Positions 13,159 through 26,051 of a DNA stretch of 64,000 bases are shown here, one piece after another. The DNA is taken from assembly GCA_947034885.2 (NCBI GenBank), contig OX344755.2, positions 1,800,501 to 1,864,500 of the forward strand, read 5' to 3'. Each line of letters starts with the position of its first letter. The first letter of the stretch is position 1. The notes under the pieces are model-generated. The model saw only the letters and a list, made by a program, of their open reading frames with translations, was not told where the DNA came from and made no database searches. The position numbers and the translations under genes were made by a program. This stretch comes from Thuidium tamariscinum. Taxonomy: Eukaryota > Streptophyta > Bryopsida > Hypnales > Thuidiaceae.

Positions 13159-14000
13159 CAGGGTTGTCATAACGGACGAGTTAGGGTCACCGGACGGACC
13201 GGACAGCTCCATTTTTCAAAGTAGTGGGATTTTTTTTTGGTTGACACGTCAGCTTAGAAAGCGAGATCCAGGGCGCGGACTAGGGTTGACGAATTGCAAC
13301 GTCTAGGGCAAAATTACGTCCAAAATCCGGACGTCCGGACACAGTGGACGCTGTGGACGTAGTCCTTGGCGACCAACGGATGGCATCCGTCGGAAGCAGA
13401 CGTGCGGACGGAACTTCGGACGGGCGGATTGGTGGTCGGGACTGCGGACGGAGCAGCGGACGGCACCGTCTGACAGACAAATGGGCCAATAAGTGAACGA
13501 GACTATCCGCGCGACCGCCCGTCCGTAGTGTCCGACTGCCCGTCCGCAATGTCCAACTGCCCGTCCGCAGTCTCCGACCAACCACCCGTCCGCATGGCTG
13601 TCCGGTTGCCCATTCGCTGGACGTATGTCAAAAAAAATTTCAAATGTTAAAAGACGTCCGAGGGGTAGCGTCTACGTCCCTTGGACGTCTGGACGTCCCG
13701 TCATCCCTGGCGCGGACGTCTCCGTCAGGGCGCGGACTCGTACAGGTAGGGCACGGACTTCATCGTGTCACCGTCAGGGCGCGGACGCATACAGGTAGGG
13801 CGCGGACTTCACCGTCAGCGTCAGGGCGCGGACTCGAACAAGTAGGGCGCGGACCTCAGCGTGTGCGTCAGGGCGCGGACTCGAACAAGTAGGGCGCGGA
13901 CCTCAGCGTGTGCGTCAGGGCGCGGACGTGTACAGGTAGGACGCGGACTTCACCGTCAGCGTCAGGGCGCGGACCTCAACATAAGGGTCAGGGCGTGGAC
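13159..14000. repeat. Left subterminal GC-rich region of the giant hAT element
   Basis: 13159-13620 is dense in CGGACG/CGTCCG in both orientations. 13660-14000 is an array of about ten imperfect copies of a unit near GGGCGCGGACTTCACCGTCA. The sequence contrasts sharply with AT-rich flanks. Multiple subterminal motifs of this kind usually bind the cognate transposase in hAT elements; that role is inferred here. Confidence 0.75.
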
Positions 14001-14280
14001 GGTTAGTGAGTTATGGGTTCTATAGGGTAGAAGGTCCGTAACCCCTTAAGGACTTTGTCAATTGTGAAGTGGTCAAACTTCTTATGTGAACTCATTTTAG
14101 CCTCTTGAGTATGGGTAGTGTTCAAACAACAATCTGAAATTTATTCTAATTCAAACTCTTAATTCTATATCACCATGAGAAATTACAGTTTGTTTTGTAC
14201 CAATTTTCTAATTGTTATAATTTTTGGTGCAAAAAATGAATGTAAATGAGTACAAATAGAAAAATCAATCTAAATTATTT

Positions 14281-15778
14281 GAAATAACTTTTCTTTCCTA
14301 AATCTTTTGGCCTTGAGATTTGTCATACATATAATTAACTTCAAGGTTAAGTTGTGGTAAAAATTTTGTGATGAAATACTACTTTTTGAGCTCTCGGGAG
14401 GCTTTTAAAGTTGGCCATACCAAAAAAATTCTCACTGCGAATTCGAAAAAGACTTTTTTTTATTGGTACCCCATTGTACAAAATAAAATAACCAATTGAA
14501 AATTTTGCATGCTAAGCCTTATTACTACTTTTACTTTCCAAGGTTATTCAAAATCTATCAAGATTGGTAGTGGTGAGAAACATTTCACTACTTTCAACTT
14601 TGACACCTTTTTTAGGAGTAAGGATTGAGTCTTGGTTCTTTTGCCGTGAAATTTTTGTCATGGAATAATCTCTATGTTCTTAATTTGTATAAAAAATTTC
14701 AAGGTAAAAAAAGGTTTGGTGAAGAAGATATTTGAAATCTCTCAACATGTGTAGTTCTCTGAAAGTTTTGACAATTACCAATTTTGACACCCTACCAAGG
14801 GCTAAAAAATTGGTTTCTTACCATGAATTCTTTTTGGCTGCATTTATCTCTATGTTCATAATATATGCTACAAATTTCAAGTTAAAATGAATTACCAAAA
14901 AAAAGATATACAAAATCTCACAACATGTGTGGTTATGAGATTAAGTTCTTGAGTCCTTAGTATAGTATTATTTTGTGGAGCCAAGTTTGTCACGAATGTA
15001 GAAACTCAACCTCACAACTACACATGTTGAGAGATTTTGAATATCTTTTTTGGGGTATGTGTTTTGAACTTGAAATTTGGAACATCAACATAAAGTTGAT
15101 TTTATTCAAATAATTCCATGTTAAATAGACAAATTTTCAGCCCTTGGGAGGGTGTCAAAGTTGGCAATAGTAAAAAATTTCTCATAACCACACATCTTGT
15201 CAGATTTTGTATATCTTTTTTTGGGAAATTCTTTTTAAGTTGAAACTTGTAGCATATATTATGAATATAGAGATGACTTCACCAAAAAAAATTCATGGTA
15301 AGAAACTTATTTTTTAGCCCTTGGTAGGGTGTCAAAATTGGTAATTGTCAAAACTTTTAGAGAACTACACATGTTGAGAGATTTCAAATATCCTCTTCAC
15401 CAAACTTTTGTTTAACTTGAAATTTTTTATACATATTAAGAACATAGAGATTATTCCATGACAAAAATTTCATGGCAAAAGAACCAAGACTCAATCCTTA
15501 CTCCTTAAAAAGGTGTCAAAGTTGAAAGTAGTGAAATGTTTCTCACTACTACCCATCTTGGTAGATTTTGAATAACTTTTTTTTCCTAAATCTTTTGGCC
15601 TTGAAATTTGTCATACATATAATCAACTTCAAGGTTATGCTGTGGTAGAAATTTTGTGGTTAAATACTACTTTTTGAGCTCTTGGGAGGCTTTCAAAGTT
15701 GGCCATACCAAAAAAATTCTCACTACGAATTCGAAAAAGACTTTTTTTTATTGGTACCCCATTGTACAAAATAAAATA
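14281..15778. repeat. Large imperfect hairpin with flanking direct repeats
   Basis: Arms at about 14542-14940 and 15181-15576 are inverted complements (about 400 bp each) around a 240-bp spacer. They are enclosed by a 210-bp direct repeat (14281-14490 and 15569-15778). No coding potential. Transcripts through the arms would fold into a long double-stranded stem. It lies just downstream of the transposase gene, which reads towards it. Confidence 0.8.
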
Positions 15779-16170
15779 GCCACATCACAGACCTTGAAAT
15801 TAAATTCAACTATCAAACCCAATTCATCATTGAAGTCAAAGTGCCTCTCATATTAAATAGAATTAGCCTACAAAATATATTACATGATTGCACTCACCAA
15901 TGTTTCCAATATGCACGTCAAAATGTCAAATACAAAAACATTATAGACATATTAGTCGGCTTCAATCTTTATGATAACCAAAAGTATTTATAAAATTCAT
16001 GCATTGCAATTTGCAAAGTACAATAACAATACAATGAATCTATACTTCCAAAATATGCCCACTTTCTCATCGGTTATCTAAGACATTCCTTTGGCTTCTC
16101 GTCCATCTTTCTTTTAATTGCTACAATTATCTTCAATTCTTAAAGACACGAGATCTACCATTGGTGCAAC

Positions 16171-19100
16171 TCAGTTATTGAAACGACTCGACCTACGAAC
16201 TTCTTGGGCACTAGGATCCACTACATTAGCATCTCGAACAACAACATCATCATCCTGTGGTGCCTCATCGCAGTTTGGATCATCCTCGTCATTGGCATCT
16301 TCGTTGCTGTCATATTCATCTTCTGCTTCACCACTATCTGTGGTCCAATGTCCCTCAATTTCCGAGTTTTCATTTCAAAGCTCTACAATAGTTTGACCTT
16401 GACTACGTTTGCGCTTGAACCTCTTATGTCGCAGTGCGTTGGGGTCTTCTGCATCAGAATTTATAGTGGGCCCACTTGAAACTCGAGGAACAACAAATGT
16501 CGGGGTTGACCTACTAGGTCCTGGTACGTATGTATTCAAGAACGGTTCTACCACCCTATTTGAGTCTCTTGCCCCTATTCCAAGGAGTGGATGATGAGTA
16601 GGCCTTGACGATGATGCTTCTCCAATATGTGGACCTTCTGTTCCTCCACGACCTCTAGTCCCTCCACAGCCTCCAATCCCTCCTCGGCCTCCAACCCTTC
16701 CACGGCCTCCCGTCCTTCCACGGCCTCCCATCCTTCCACGACCTTGTCGATATTGACCCACTTCATGATGAATGGAGGGCCGAGGTGCCGTAGGTGGTCT
16801 ACCACCAACGGTACCACGAGAAATGTTTTGAGGAGTCATATCAACATTTCTCATAGAGCCTAACCCTTCTTCAAAAGGTCTTTGGATGGCATTGGAAGTT
16901 GCTGGTGAAGATGGGTCTAGGGAATGTGGTGCCTGGCTAGTTTGGTCAGAACCAACTGCAGTGGATTCACGCGCAAGGTCTTCTGGTGCGTCAATAAATG
17001 CAAAAACATCATTGTAGTCTACATGCTCTAGATCAAAACGCCTTCTCACATTACTTGCTGATTGATTCCTTCCAATAGGGCGTGCCATTCTTGCATTTCT
17101 AACGTTTCTGTCATGGTGTCATTCAACAACTGTATTGCTACAAACTACTACCCCCATTCTTGTAGGCCCTGTATTGCCATCTTGATTGTGAGAAGATCCT
17201 CCACAATATGGATTTGCAGTCCTCCCCATGTTTCCGCCACCATTTCCATTTCCGCCACCATTTCCATTTCCACCACCATTTCCATTTCCGCCGTGATTTT
17301 CATTGTCATCGCCACTTCCATTACTGCTTCCATTTTCATTTCCGCCGCCATTTCCTGGAGGGAGGTCATCATCATTGTCGTTGTTGTTATGGGAGATACC
17401 ATCATCCACGTTATCGTCATTTGGATTGGCGGCCTCGGAAGAAGATGACAAAGCTTGGACTTCTGCGACCCCTTCATTTTGAGGAAGAGGAGGTGAAGGA
17501 CTGCGACGAGGATTGGGTACCCAAGGACCCCAACGACCACCAACGGGTTCTTCCTCTCCATTGTTAGCATCTCCATAGTAGTTTCTCGCTTCCTCGAGGT
17601 GATCGACACCTCGCCTCCAAAGATCTGGGTTCGCCGGATACTCTTGAGGTGCTTCATTGGCTTCCACACCAACCTCTTCTTCTTCCTCTACTTGCATTGT
17701 GTCAAATTCCCGATTGCGTTCATTCAAAGGGATCGGACCAAGGGCATCTGGATCGGAATCCTCCGAGTACATATTTGCATCATACCAACGAACTGGATCG
17801 GCTCCTGGTCTTTCTTGAAGTACACGGCTATTGGTATAAATATATACCAATGACTCTGCCTTCGCGGGGGCTAATCGATTTCGAACCCTATTGTGAACAA
17901 AGGAATACATACTCCAATTCCTTTCACAAGAGCTGGCCGAACACGTGAGGGATAGAATACGCACGGCAATTTTTGAAAGAGCCCGATCTCCAACCCTATG
18001 CCACCATTGGTGGGGAAGCATTTGTGTCACACGGATGTTGGGTGTCTCAGCTGCACTGTACGGTCCACTACCCTCCTTAAATTGAGTTAATTCTGCCAAC
18101 ACATCATCAAAAGTGACACCCACTACATCTTCCATTTTGTGGATGACTCTGTACAATGCACGTAGTGCAGTTCCGTCTACCCTGAGCGCCACGTTATCCA
18201 AGAGGTATGGATTCAAAAGGGCCGCGGCGTAGTGCGTATGTTCAAAAATCATGTCCCATCTTTCATTAAAAGATCTCTCCAAAGTGACTGCTATGTCATC
18301 TCGTAAGCTAAAAGGTGGTTCTCTCAAAGAATACACGTGTCCTCGCAAGTTGTGCATCACGAGCCACGCCCGACCTATGGCTGGTTCTCGTCCATCAAAC
18401 ACACGCAAAGCCTTCAATACGTCTTCAGTCATGTACACGTAATTCACACATCGTTGCCAAAAGGCCACATCTTCAATGGTTCTTCTGACATTACGTGAAG
18501 CCGTAGCTGCCTGTGGTCCATTCTGTTCGTTTCGTAGGGTATCATAGTAATTTATAACACGGGGGTAGTTATTCAACCGCTCCAAGACTACTCTGAGTTT
18601 CACCACTCGCTGTAACATGAAGAAATTACAAGCAAAGCGAGTTTCGCTAGGCACTACGAGTTGTAGGTTTGGACTCAACTCACGAAAAACCGACATGGTC
18701 GCATGATGGTTTCGAATGTATTGGCACAATCTTCTTGCCCTGTCAATTAAATCGGAAAATTCCTTAATCTTGGCCCAATCTTCCAACATCAAATCCAATG
18801 CATGTGCCATGCAGCCTTGCGCAAATATGTGCGGATAGGTTAGAGTAATGTCTCTCAATGCCCCAAGCATGTTTGCTGCATTATCTGTGCAAACTTGTGT
18901 CACATATTTGGAACCCACCTTCTCAATGTAAACTTTTATTTGGTCTGCTATGTAGCGCATGGTTTTCTTTTGTGAGGTAGTGTCAATTGACCCCAAAAAT
19001 ACATCACCTGCGGGGCATGACATCATCACATTCATGAGGGGCCTTCGATTGACATCATCCCAACCATCGGTACATATCGTCACCCCGTAGTGCTTGACAG

Positions 19101-19797
19101 CAAAACCAACCTTCTCTTCAATCTTCTTCTCGATTTGCAACCTCCTTGGTTCAATTAAATTAGTCTTGAACTGATGGTAAGAAGGTGGACTATATTCAAA
19201 CCTCGCCACTGAGGTTGCCCTCACAGCCTCAATGAAGGCTGGATGCCTTGCCACATTAAATGGCACATTTGCTTCATAGAAAAAACTTGCCCACTTGTCA
19301 TCCAATTCCTTCCTCTTTGCAATGTTGAATGCATCCGCCATGCGTTGCTGACGTAATGATCCCGATCTCGTAGAATTTGAACCTGCAAGACTATTGGACG
19401 TTTGTAGAATTTCATTTCCTTCAGGAACGTTTGCCCGTTCTTCCGCTCTCCCACCAGTGACCCCATCCGTCACCTCATTTTCAATGGCTTCGCTTGAACT
19501 TGCAAGCGGAGTTGCTCTAGTCGGTCCACTTTGAATTGGTTCTCCTTCACACATGTTCCCGGCATCCACTCGTAGTGGGACAAAACCTGTACAATTGGCA
19601 AACCTATGTCGCACTTCACGAGGCATACTTCGACAAATTGACCTCTCTGATTTCGCACCATATCCGAAATGTGCAAAAGCACGCTCATGTTTGTAACTGA
19701 AGGTCCCAATATAGAAAACACAAGTCACTTTAGTCCCATTCTCTGTGAAGTTCAGCCACGGTTCCCATTCCTTGGTCTGCTTCCTCTGATTTGCCAT
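16171..19797 (-). pseudogene. hAT transposase (DUF659 type) of the giant element, with two nonsense codons
   Basis: The start ATG at 19797 (MANQRKQTK) is preferred over the longer frame because an 11-kDa-class BED-like finger follows at once: KVTC, a histidine cluster and ICRSMP, with the second usual Cys replaced by Tyr. Counting from this start, the core has D at about 244 (TDGWDD), D at about 305 (TDNAAN), a CMAH motif near 329-332 and the dimerisation segment SSCERNWS with E at about 625. A Gly/Asn- and Gly/Arg-rich tail and a short acidic C-terminus follow. TGA codons at 17119-17121 and 16375-16377 interrupt the tail; both are in-frame and readable as CGA. The catalytic part is uninterrupted. 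A TATA box and a GC-rich array lie upstream at 20.05-20.28 kb. Total length about 1,208 codons. Confidence 0.88.
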
Positions 19798-20049
19798 TGT
19801 ATTCACAGATAATTTGAAATGCCTTCCCCTTCTTTGTGCTGAATTTAAGAAGACAGAAGATCTAACAGACAAAGTATCAGTAACATCAGTTAGCGCTAAT
19901 CCACTGCTTGAACTGATTTTGACATCACCTCAGCAGCAAACCAGGGCAATCTGCCACCCAAGTAGACTCACAAGGAGCTCAAAATGAATTGAAGTCCAAG
20001 AGATAGAGGCCAATGTGACAAATGTAGGGAATGCAGGGTTCAGGATTTC

Positions 20050-20058
20050 CTTTATATA
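20050..20058 (-). promoter_or_regulatory. TATA box of the transposase gene
   Basis: On the minus strand it reads GTATATAAAGG, about 250 bp upstream of the chosen ATG and directly next to the GC-rich GGGCGCGGAC array at 20070-20280. The arrangement is the same as at the other two genes of the element. Confidence 0.6.
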
Positions 20059-20069
20059 CTTGGGGAAGG

Positions 20070-20280
20070 TAGGGGCGCGGACTTCACCGTTGTCCTTGTC
20101 AACAGGGCGCGGACTTCAGTCCCAAAGTCTATGCACACCTGAATCCCTGCCGTCAAGGCGCGGACTTGAGGGCGGTGACGTTCAAAATGCACACTTGAAT
20201 CCCTAGCGGTCTGGGCGGGGACGGGAAGACAAGGCATGGACTTCAGGGCGCGGACTCAAAGTCAGGGCGCGGACGTCCTC
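20070..20280. repeat. GGGCGCGGAC array upstream of the transposase gene
   Basis: About seven imperfect copies of GGGCGCGGACTT-type units, alternating with short spacers. Same motif as in the left end (13.7-14.0 kb) and upstream of the RING/kinase pair (28.45-28.79 kb). Confidence 0.75.
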
Positions 20281-21298
20281 GTCCAGCACCATTTGCAGTG
20301 CACTTGGGCATGAGATTTTTGAATTCACCTTTTGTTGGAGCGGGAGAACCATTAATGTAATCAATTACAGCTTGTTCTAAATTCAGAGAAGACCATGACA
20401 GCAAGATGCCACCTGAAAGAGCTCAACGGCCTAAGATTTGGAAGGTACTTATGGAAGTGCATGTCCCATTTCTTGTGTTGCAAGATGTCATTCCTTAGTT
20501 CTCCTAACCATTTTACCACTTTGAAGCAAGAAATATTTTATTTCCCAAAAAAAACATACAAATTCTTTGATTTAGGAATGTTTAGGAAATACTTAATAAA
20601 TGTATAGGACATACTTAAACCGTATCATTCATACAAAACCTCTGGCTTTCTTGTTTAATAAATGCAATGGTTTTTTCATGTTGTTTTCTTTTAAAAAAAG
20701 AAGATGCCAAAATTAAGAGATCAACAAAAAAAGATTGCAAAGGAACTTCTTGGAAGACCATGTCCCCTTATTTGATTTGGAAGATGTCATTGTTTACTTT
20801 GTAAAGAAACAACATTGAAGGGAAATATATGTACTGATGAAAACAAACAACTCAAAATATTTTGTTATTCATTTTCAACATTCCTCAAGCAAATTCTTTG
20901 TTTGCGTAAAGGCTAAGTTTCATAAATTATGCTCAATTTTGTTGAATGTTTAAAGTATTGTTGTTTGGCTGAAAAGGGATTATTTATGAAATGAAAGATA
21001 TTCAATTCTTGTAGACTGTTGTTCACCACATTCAATTCTTTAAACAATTGCTATAGGGGATCAATTATGCTTTACGATTTACTAAATCTTACATTCTTTT
21101 GGATTTACGTAAACAAATTCATTTTTGGTTTATATTTCGTACAAGGGATTTTTTTTAATGAATTACTATTGCTTTGTTTGTTTTTTGCTTTTTTGTTTTT
21201 AAAACGAGTGGCAAACCATTGCATTAAATGAATACTATTTTGTTTTATTTCAATCACATGGAAGGGATTCACTTTTTACCATTCTAACTACAACTCTA

Positions 21299-21564
21299 CA
21301 AGGGATTCTTTTTGAACGAGAACTTAGATCTTCCATTCTTTTGGCTTCACGTGAAGGGAATTGTTTTTGTGGATGCTTGTTACAAATAATTCATGTAGCC
21401 TAAGGTATGAGCATCATATTCTTGAATTCACTATTCTTATAAGGGGATGCATTTTTGACCATTTTAACTACAAGGGAATCTTTTTGAACGAGAACTTAGA
21501 TCTTCCATTCTTTTGGCTTCACGTGAAGGGAATTGTTTTTGTGAATGCTTGTTACAAATAATTT
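21299..21564. repeat. Direct repeat of about 94 bp
   Basis: 21299-21391 and 21471-21564 are almost identical (start caaggga-tctttttgaacg, end gcttgttacaaataatt), 172 bp apart. They are part of an AT-rich degenerate repeat region 20.7-22.0 kb with no coding signal. Confidence 0.8.
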
Positions 21565-22102
21565 TTTTAAAACTTCCAAGTTCAGTTTCTTAGATTCACG
21601 TAGAAGGTAGTCATTTCTAAATAAAAGGTACAAGAGATTCTTCTTTTGAATGAGAACTTTACATTATTTTGGATTCACATGAAAAGATTCACTTTCTTGA
21701 ATAATTGATAGAATGCATTTTTTAAATGAACAAATGAGTTTCATTTCTTCAAATCCATTATTCATAAGTAAAGATTCTTTTTTCTGCATAATAACTACAA
21801 GGGTTTTTGTGGGGAAATGGAAAATTACAAGTTATATTTTGTTCTTAATGTGAAAGGATCCATTTTTATAAATACTTGTTACAATGGATTCTTCCTTAAT
21901 AAAACGTACAACTTAAATTGAAGTAGAAAGGTTGTAAATGGAATCCACAATTAGAAATAATTGCTACAATAAAATCTTTTTTACATGAACTTAGAAGACA
22001 TATTTTTCAGATGCATGACATAGGTTCTTTTCCGGAGGTTTAGAATACATTGATTTGTTTTTTAATTCAACCCTAAAACCATCTGAAAGAAAGTCAAACA
22101 AT

Positions 22103-22150
22103 CCAAACTCAAACCCTAAACCCTAATACTCCAAACCCTAAACCCTACAC
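22103..22150. repeat. Telomere-like AAACCCTAA motifs
   Basis: Several CCCTAAA/AAACCCT units within about 50 bp immediately before a GC-rich module. They resemble plant telo-box promoter motifs or an interstitial telomere-like tract. Function unknown. Confidence 0.5.
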
Positions 22151-23649
22151 TCCTAAAACCTTTGAACCCAAGAAGCCAAGGAGTTGGAGGCTTGAACTTC
22201 ACTGCATTGGCGCTACTCAGGGCGGGGACGTCAGGTGAGGGTGCGGACTTCAAGGCGTGGACTCCAGCACAGGGCGGGGACTCTAGGGCGCAGACTCTAG
22301 GGTGCGGACCATTCTTGGTGCGCGAACGTGCATGCACTGAAAAAGAGGTTGACCTCCCGCATGGGATCCCTCCTTGCTCCTATTTATTGCTCTTGGAAGA
22401 TGGTGTCCCTCCTTTTCATGGAAACCGGGAACCATTAAATTTAGTCATGCCTTCTTTTAGATTCCTTGTAGTGATGGAGAGACAAGAACGCTTTCTCTCA
22501 CCAATGTTTTTGTTACATTGGCTGTGTCATGGCGCGGACTTGAGGTCATGGCGCGGACGCCAAGGCATACAGCACAAGAGGGAGGACTTCGAAATGCGAT
22601 CGGGCATGAGAACCAGGGAAGCCAAGGAGTTGGAGGCTTGAACTTCACTGCATTGGCGCTACTCAGGGCGTGGACGTCAAGTGAGGGCGCGGACTCCAGG
22701 GCGCGGACGCCAGAGCATACAGCACAAGAGGGAGGACTTTGAAATGCGATCGGGCATGAGAACCAGGGAAGCCAAGGAGTTGGAGGCTTGAACTTCACTA
22801 CATTGGCGCTACTCAGGGCGTGGACGTCAGGTGAGGGCGCGGACTCTAGGGCACGGACCATTCTTGGTGCGCAAACGTGCATGCACTGCAAATGAGGTTG
22901 ACTTCCTGCATGGGATCCCTCCTTGCTCCTATTTATTGCTCTTACAAGATTGTGTCCCTCCTTTCATGGAAACCAGGAACCATTAAATTCAGTCATGCCT
23001 TCTTTTAGATTATTTATAGTGATGGAGAGACAAGAAAGCTTTCTCTCACCAATGTTTTCGTGACATTGGCTATGTCAGGGCGTGGACGCAGGGCGCGGAC
23101 TTGAGGGCGGACAATTCTAATACGTGGCGTGGACTTGAAGTCAGGGCGCAGATGTCAGGGCGCGGACGTGGTCGTACAGCACAGGAAGGAGGACTTTGAA
23201 ATGCGCTTGGGCATGAGATCCTTCAATCCTTCCTTTTCTTGGAGCGGGGGAACCTTTAATTTTAGGAAGAACAACTTGTTCTACATTCCGACAAGACCAT
23301 GAAAGCAAGATGCCAAATTGAAGAGCTCAATGGACTAAGATTTGGAAGAAACTTCGTGGAAGAGCATGTACCCTTTTGTTGTGGTGGAACATGTCGTTCC
23401 TTATGTCTTCTAACACTCCGAACTACTTTGAACCTTATTTGTGTCCCCAAGAAGAAACTAGTACTTTGAACTAAAAAGAATTTTTAGATTTAAAAAAAGA
23501 AGTCTAAATTCTTCTATTTAGCAAATGTTCCGGATATTTGAGGAAATATTTAGGGAATATAGAGGAAATGTAGTGTACTAGATACAAGGGTAAAACTTAA
23601 TTTGTTTAAAATGAAAGAAGTAGTAGAGATTTAAACAAAAAATTGTAGA

Positions 23650-25750
23650 CCTCCAGTACGCCACTTCAATTTTTCATCTCATCATCCCCTTTCCAATTTT
23701 TTATGCATCGAAAGCAAAACTATCTTATCTGAAGTCAATGCCATCTTTTTATTTCTTAATTCAATTCCTTGTCCATTTCTCTTGCTTCATTAATTAGCAA
23801 AACTCTTATATTTTTGGCCTCCAATGCAAAAATTCTTTTATGCGAAGTCATTGTCATTCCTTTTTGTTGAATTATTTAGCCCCCTTGTTTTGTCGCATCA
23901 TTCCTTATTTATTGAATCGTTTTATCTCCTTTTTTTTTACTTCATTCCTAAAACTCTTGCATTCAAATTGAATGCCAATTTTTTTTTACGTCATTCGTTT
24001 TCCTATTTATTTCCCATTAATTAGCAAAGCTCTCATTCCCCAACTCTATGCCATCCTTTTTTTGTTGCATCATTCTATCTTTTTTTGTCACCATTTTCTT
24101 TTCAGATTTTCATTTCTATTGGTCTTCATTAATTTCTAGAACTCTTTTATCGTAATTAGCAATACCAATATTTATTAGTTGAATCATTGCATTGCCTTTC
24201 CTAAATGTATTTGGCTTCATTGATTAGCAAAGCTCTTTCATCCAATGTCAATGGGAATTTTTTTTGTACCACCAGCTAACCAACCTCTTTACTATTTTTT
24301 ATTATGTTTTTTACTTTATTGTTTAGCAAAACTTGTCCATGTAACTCAATACCAATTTTTTTTCGCCCTCATTCTCGTTCCTTATTTTTTAATCCTGAAC
24401 CGAAATCTTTTCCGTCTTAATAAATTGTAATTTTTTTTCCCGTCAGTCCCTTTCCTATTTTTTTTATTCATTAGAAAAACTCTTCCATCCCAACTCAATA
24501 ATAAATGTTTTTTATGGTAAGAAATGGAAGTCTTTCCATTCGCTTTCCATTTCTCGTTTATTAAAATAGGTAATCAAACACAATGTTTGTTTCATATCTC
24601 TTTCACATTTGTTTGCTTTTATTAAGAACATCTAAAATGCACTTTCACTCCAACTAAATGACGTCTTTTTTCCTTACCTAATTTTTTTCATAGATTGGAA
24701 ATGAATTCCACTCCAATTCAATGACTTTTCATTTCATTCCGTACATGTTTTTATGATTGAATCCTATTCCAAGTCAATGACATTTTACTTCATCAATTTC
24801 AAGTCAATGAAAATTGATTTTTTCGCCACTAAATTTTTTTATATTGGGTAACCATTTTTTATTAAATATGTACCTATTTTCATGCCAATTTAATCATCCC
24901 TACTTACTTTTTCCATTTTTTTGTACTTTGGGTAACAATACACTTCCATTGTAGGTCTAGCAGTTACGTGATAGGAAATTGAAGGATGAGTGTTTGGGAT
25001 TATAGTCAATCACTTTAACTTGTAAGTGAAGTTTAGAATCATTCCCAAATAAAATTTACAAAAGCTTGGGTCTCTCTACCCCTCTTTTGGGTGCATTTAT
25101 TTTGAAAGCACTTACATTCCAAGTCAATGCCTTTTCAACTTTTCTTTTGTTGGATTCATTTTTTTTTCATTTTTTTTGGCTTAATTAGCATAATTGTTCC
25201 ATCTCAAGTTATACAAGAAGTAAATGGCACTACTCTTGTCTTCCTAACTTTTTTCCAACCGAATGCCATTCATTTTTCTTTGATCATTACCTTCCTAATT
25301 CTTCGAAATTCATTAGCCAAATGTTCCATCCCAACAGAAGACGATTTATTTCCTAAACTCTTTATAGTTTTATTTTATTGATTTGGAAGATTATTTTGTC
25401 CCAATTGAATGCCATTTTTTGTGGATATCATTCCCTCCCTAATTGTTTTTGGCAGCATTTGCAACATTATCCCATGCCATCCCAATGCACTTTATTTATT
25501 GTATATCATTCCCCCTATTTTTTTGGGGCTTGATTAGCGAAATTGTTCCATCTCACCAGAATGCCCTCTATTTTTTGGTGGTATCTCAAGTGAATGCCAT
25601 TTACTTGTTTTCTATCATTAGCAACATTAGAAATGAGTTTTTTTCCAATATAATGGCATTTGTTGTCCTTCCCTAATTTTATTCATTCATGGAAAAATGG
25701 AAATGAATCATAGTACAATACTCCAATTCAATGACATTTCATTTTAGGAT
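23650..25750. repeat. AT-rich degenerate tandem array, left copy
   Basis: Many diverged units of roughly 80-100 bp with the theme attcctaaaactcttccatcc / aattgaatgccattttttt. The reverse complement of this theme makes up 31.63-33.1 kb, so the two arrays face each other across the RING/kinase cassette. Open frames here are low-complexity and not credible genes. Confidence 0.7.
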
Positions 25751-26051
25751 ATAATTTTTGTATATGTATGATGTTGTTTCAAAAGAGTATGTGCAAAAAA
25801 AAACGAAGTGATTTTGGCCTGGATTTTGGGCTAAATAATATATATTTCATAAGCGTCATGGAATACATAGTTGGAAAAGTATATGACGAGGTTACTATGA
25901 CCATGACACCATCTAAAAATGCATGTGCCAATATCTAATATAACGAATAATATCTATTGCCGAGATCAAAATTCTATAAGCCTATATTAAGCTAGGACCC
26001 TAAGTCTTCTATGAAAACATAAGTTCACTAGCTAGATAGTAGAAACTTCAC

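Larger units (their letters stand above)
20298..23400. repeat. Duplicated promoter-like modules
   Basis: The stretch 20298-20470 (from tgggcatgag) is repeated with divergence at about 23200-23370. A module from about 22166 (gccaaggagttggaggcttg) recurs at about 22618 and 22768, and 22320-22510 recurs at 22865-23060. Each module is rich in GGCGCGGAC motifs. No gene follows them, so they look like duplicated regulatory blocks or remains of lost genes. Confidence 0.7.

Noticed and set aside
13660..14000. Regular short repeats resembling a CRISPR-like array
   Set aside because: Units are imperfect, spacers are themselves repeated, and the setting is a plant transposon. It is a minisatellite.
16375..17088. 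A separate Gly/Arg-rich gene on the minus strand
   Set aside because: It is in the same frame as the transposase, separated only by a TGA readable as CGA; treated as the transposase C-terminus.
17208..17567. His/Phe-rich plus-strand open frame
   Set aside because: Antisense of the Gly/Asn-rich tail of the transposase.
23824..25676. Phe/Leu-rich open frames suggesting membrane proteins
   Set aside because: They arise from T-rich degenerate tandem repeats and lack any consistent codon signal.
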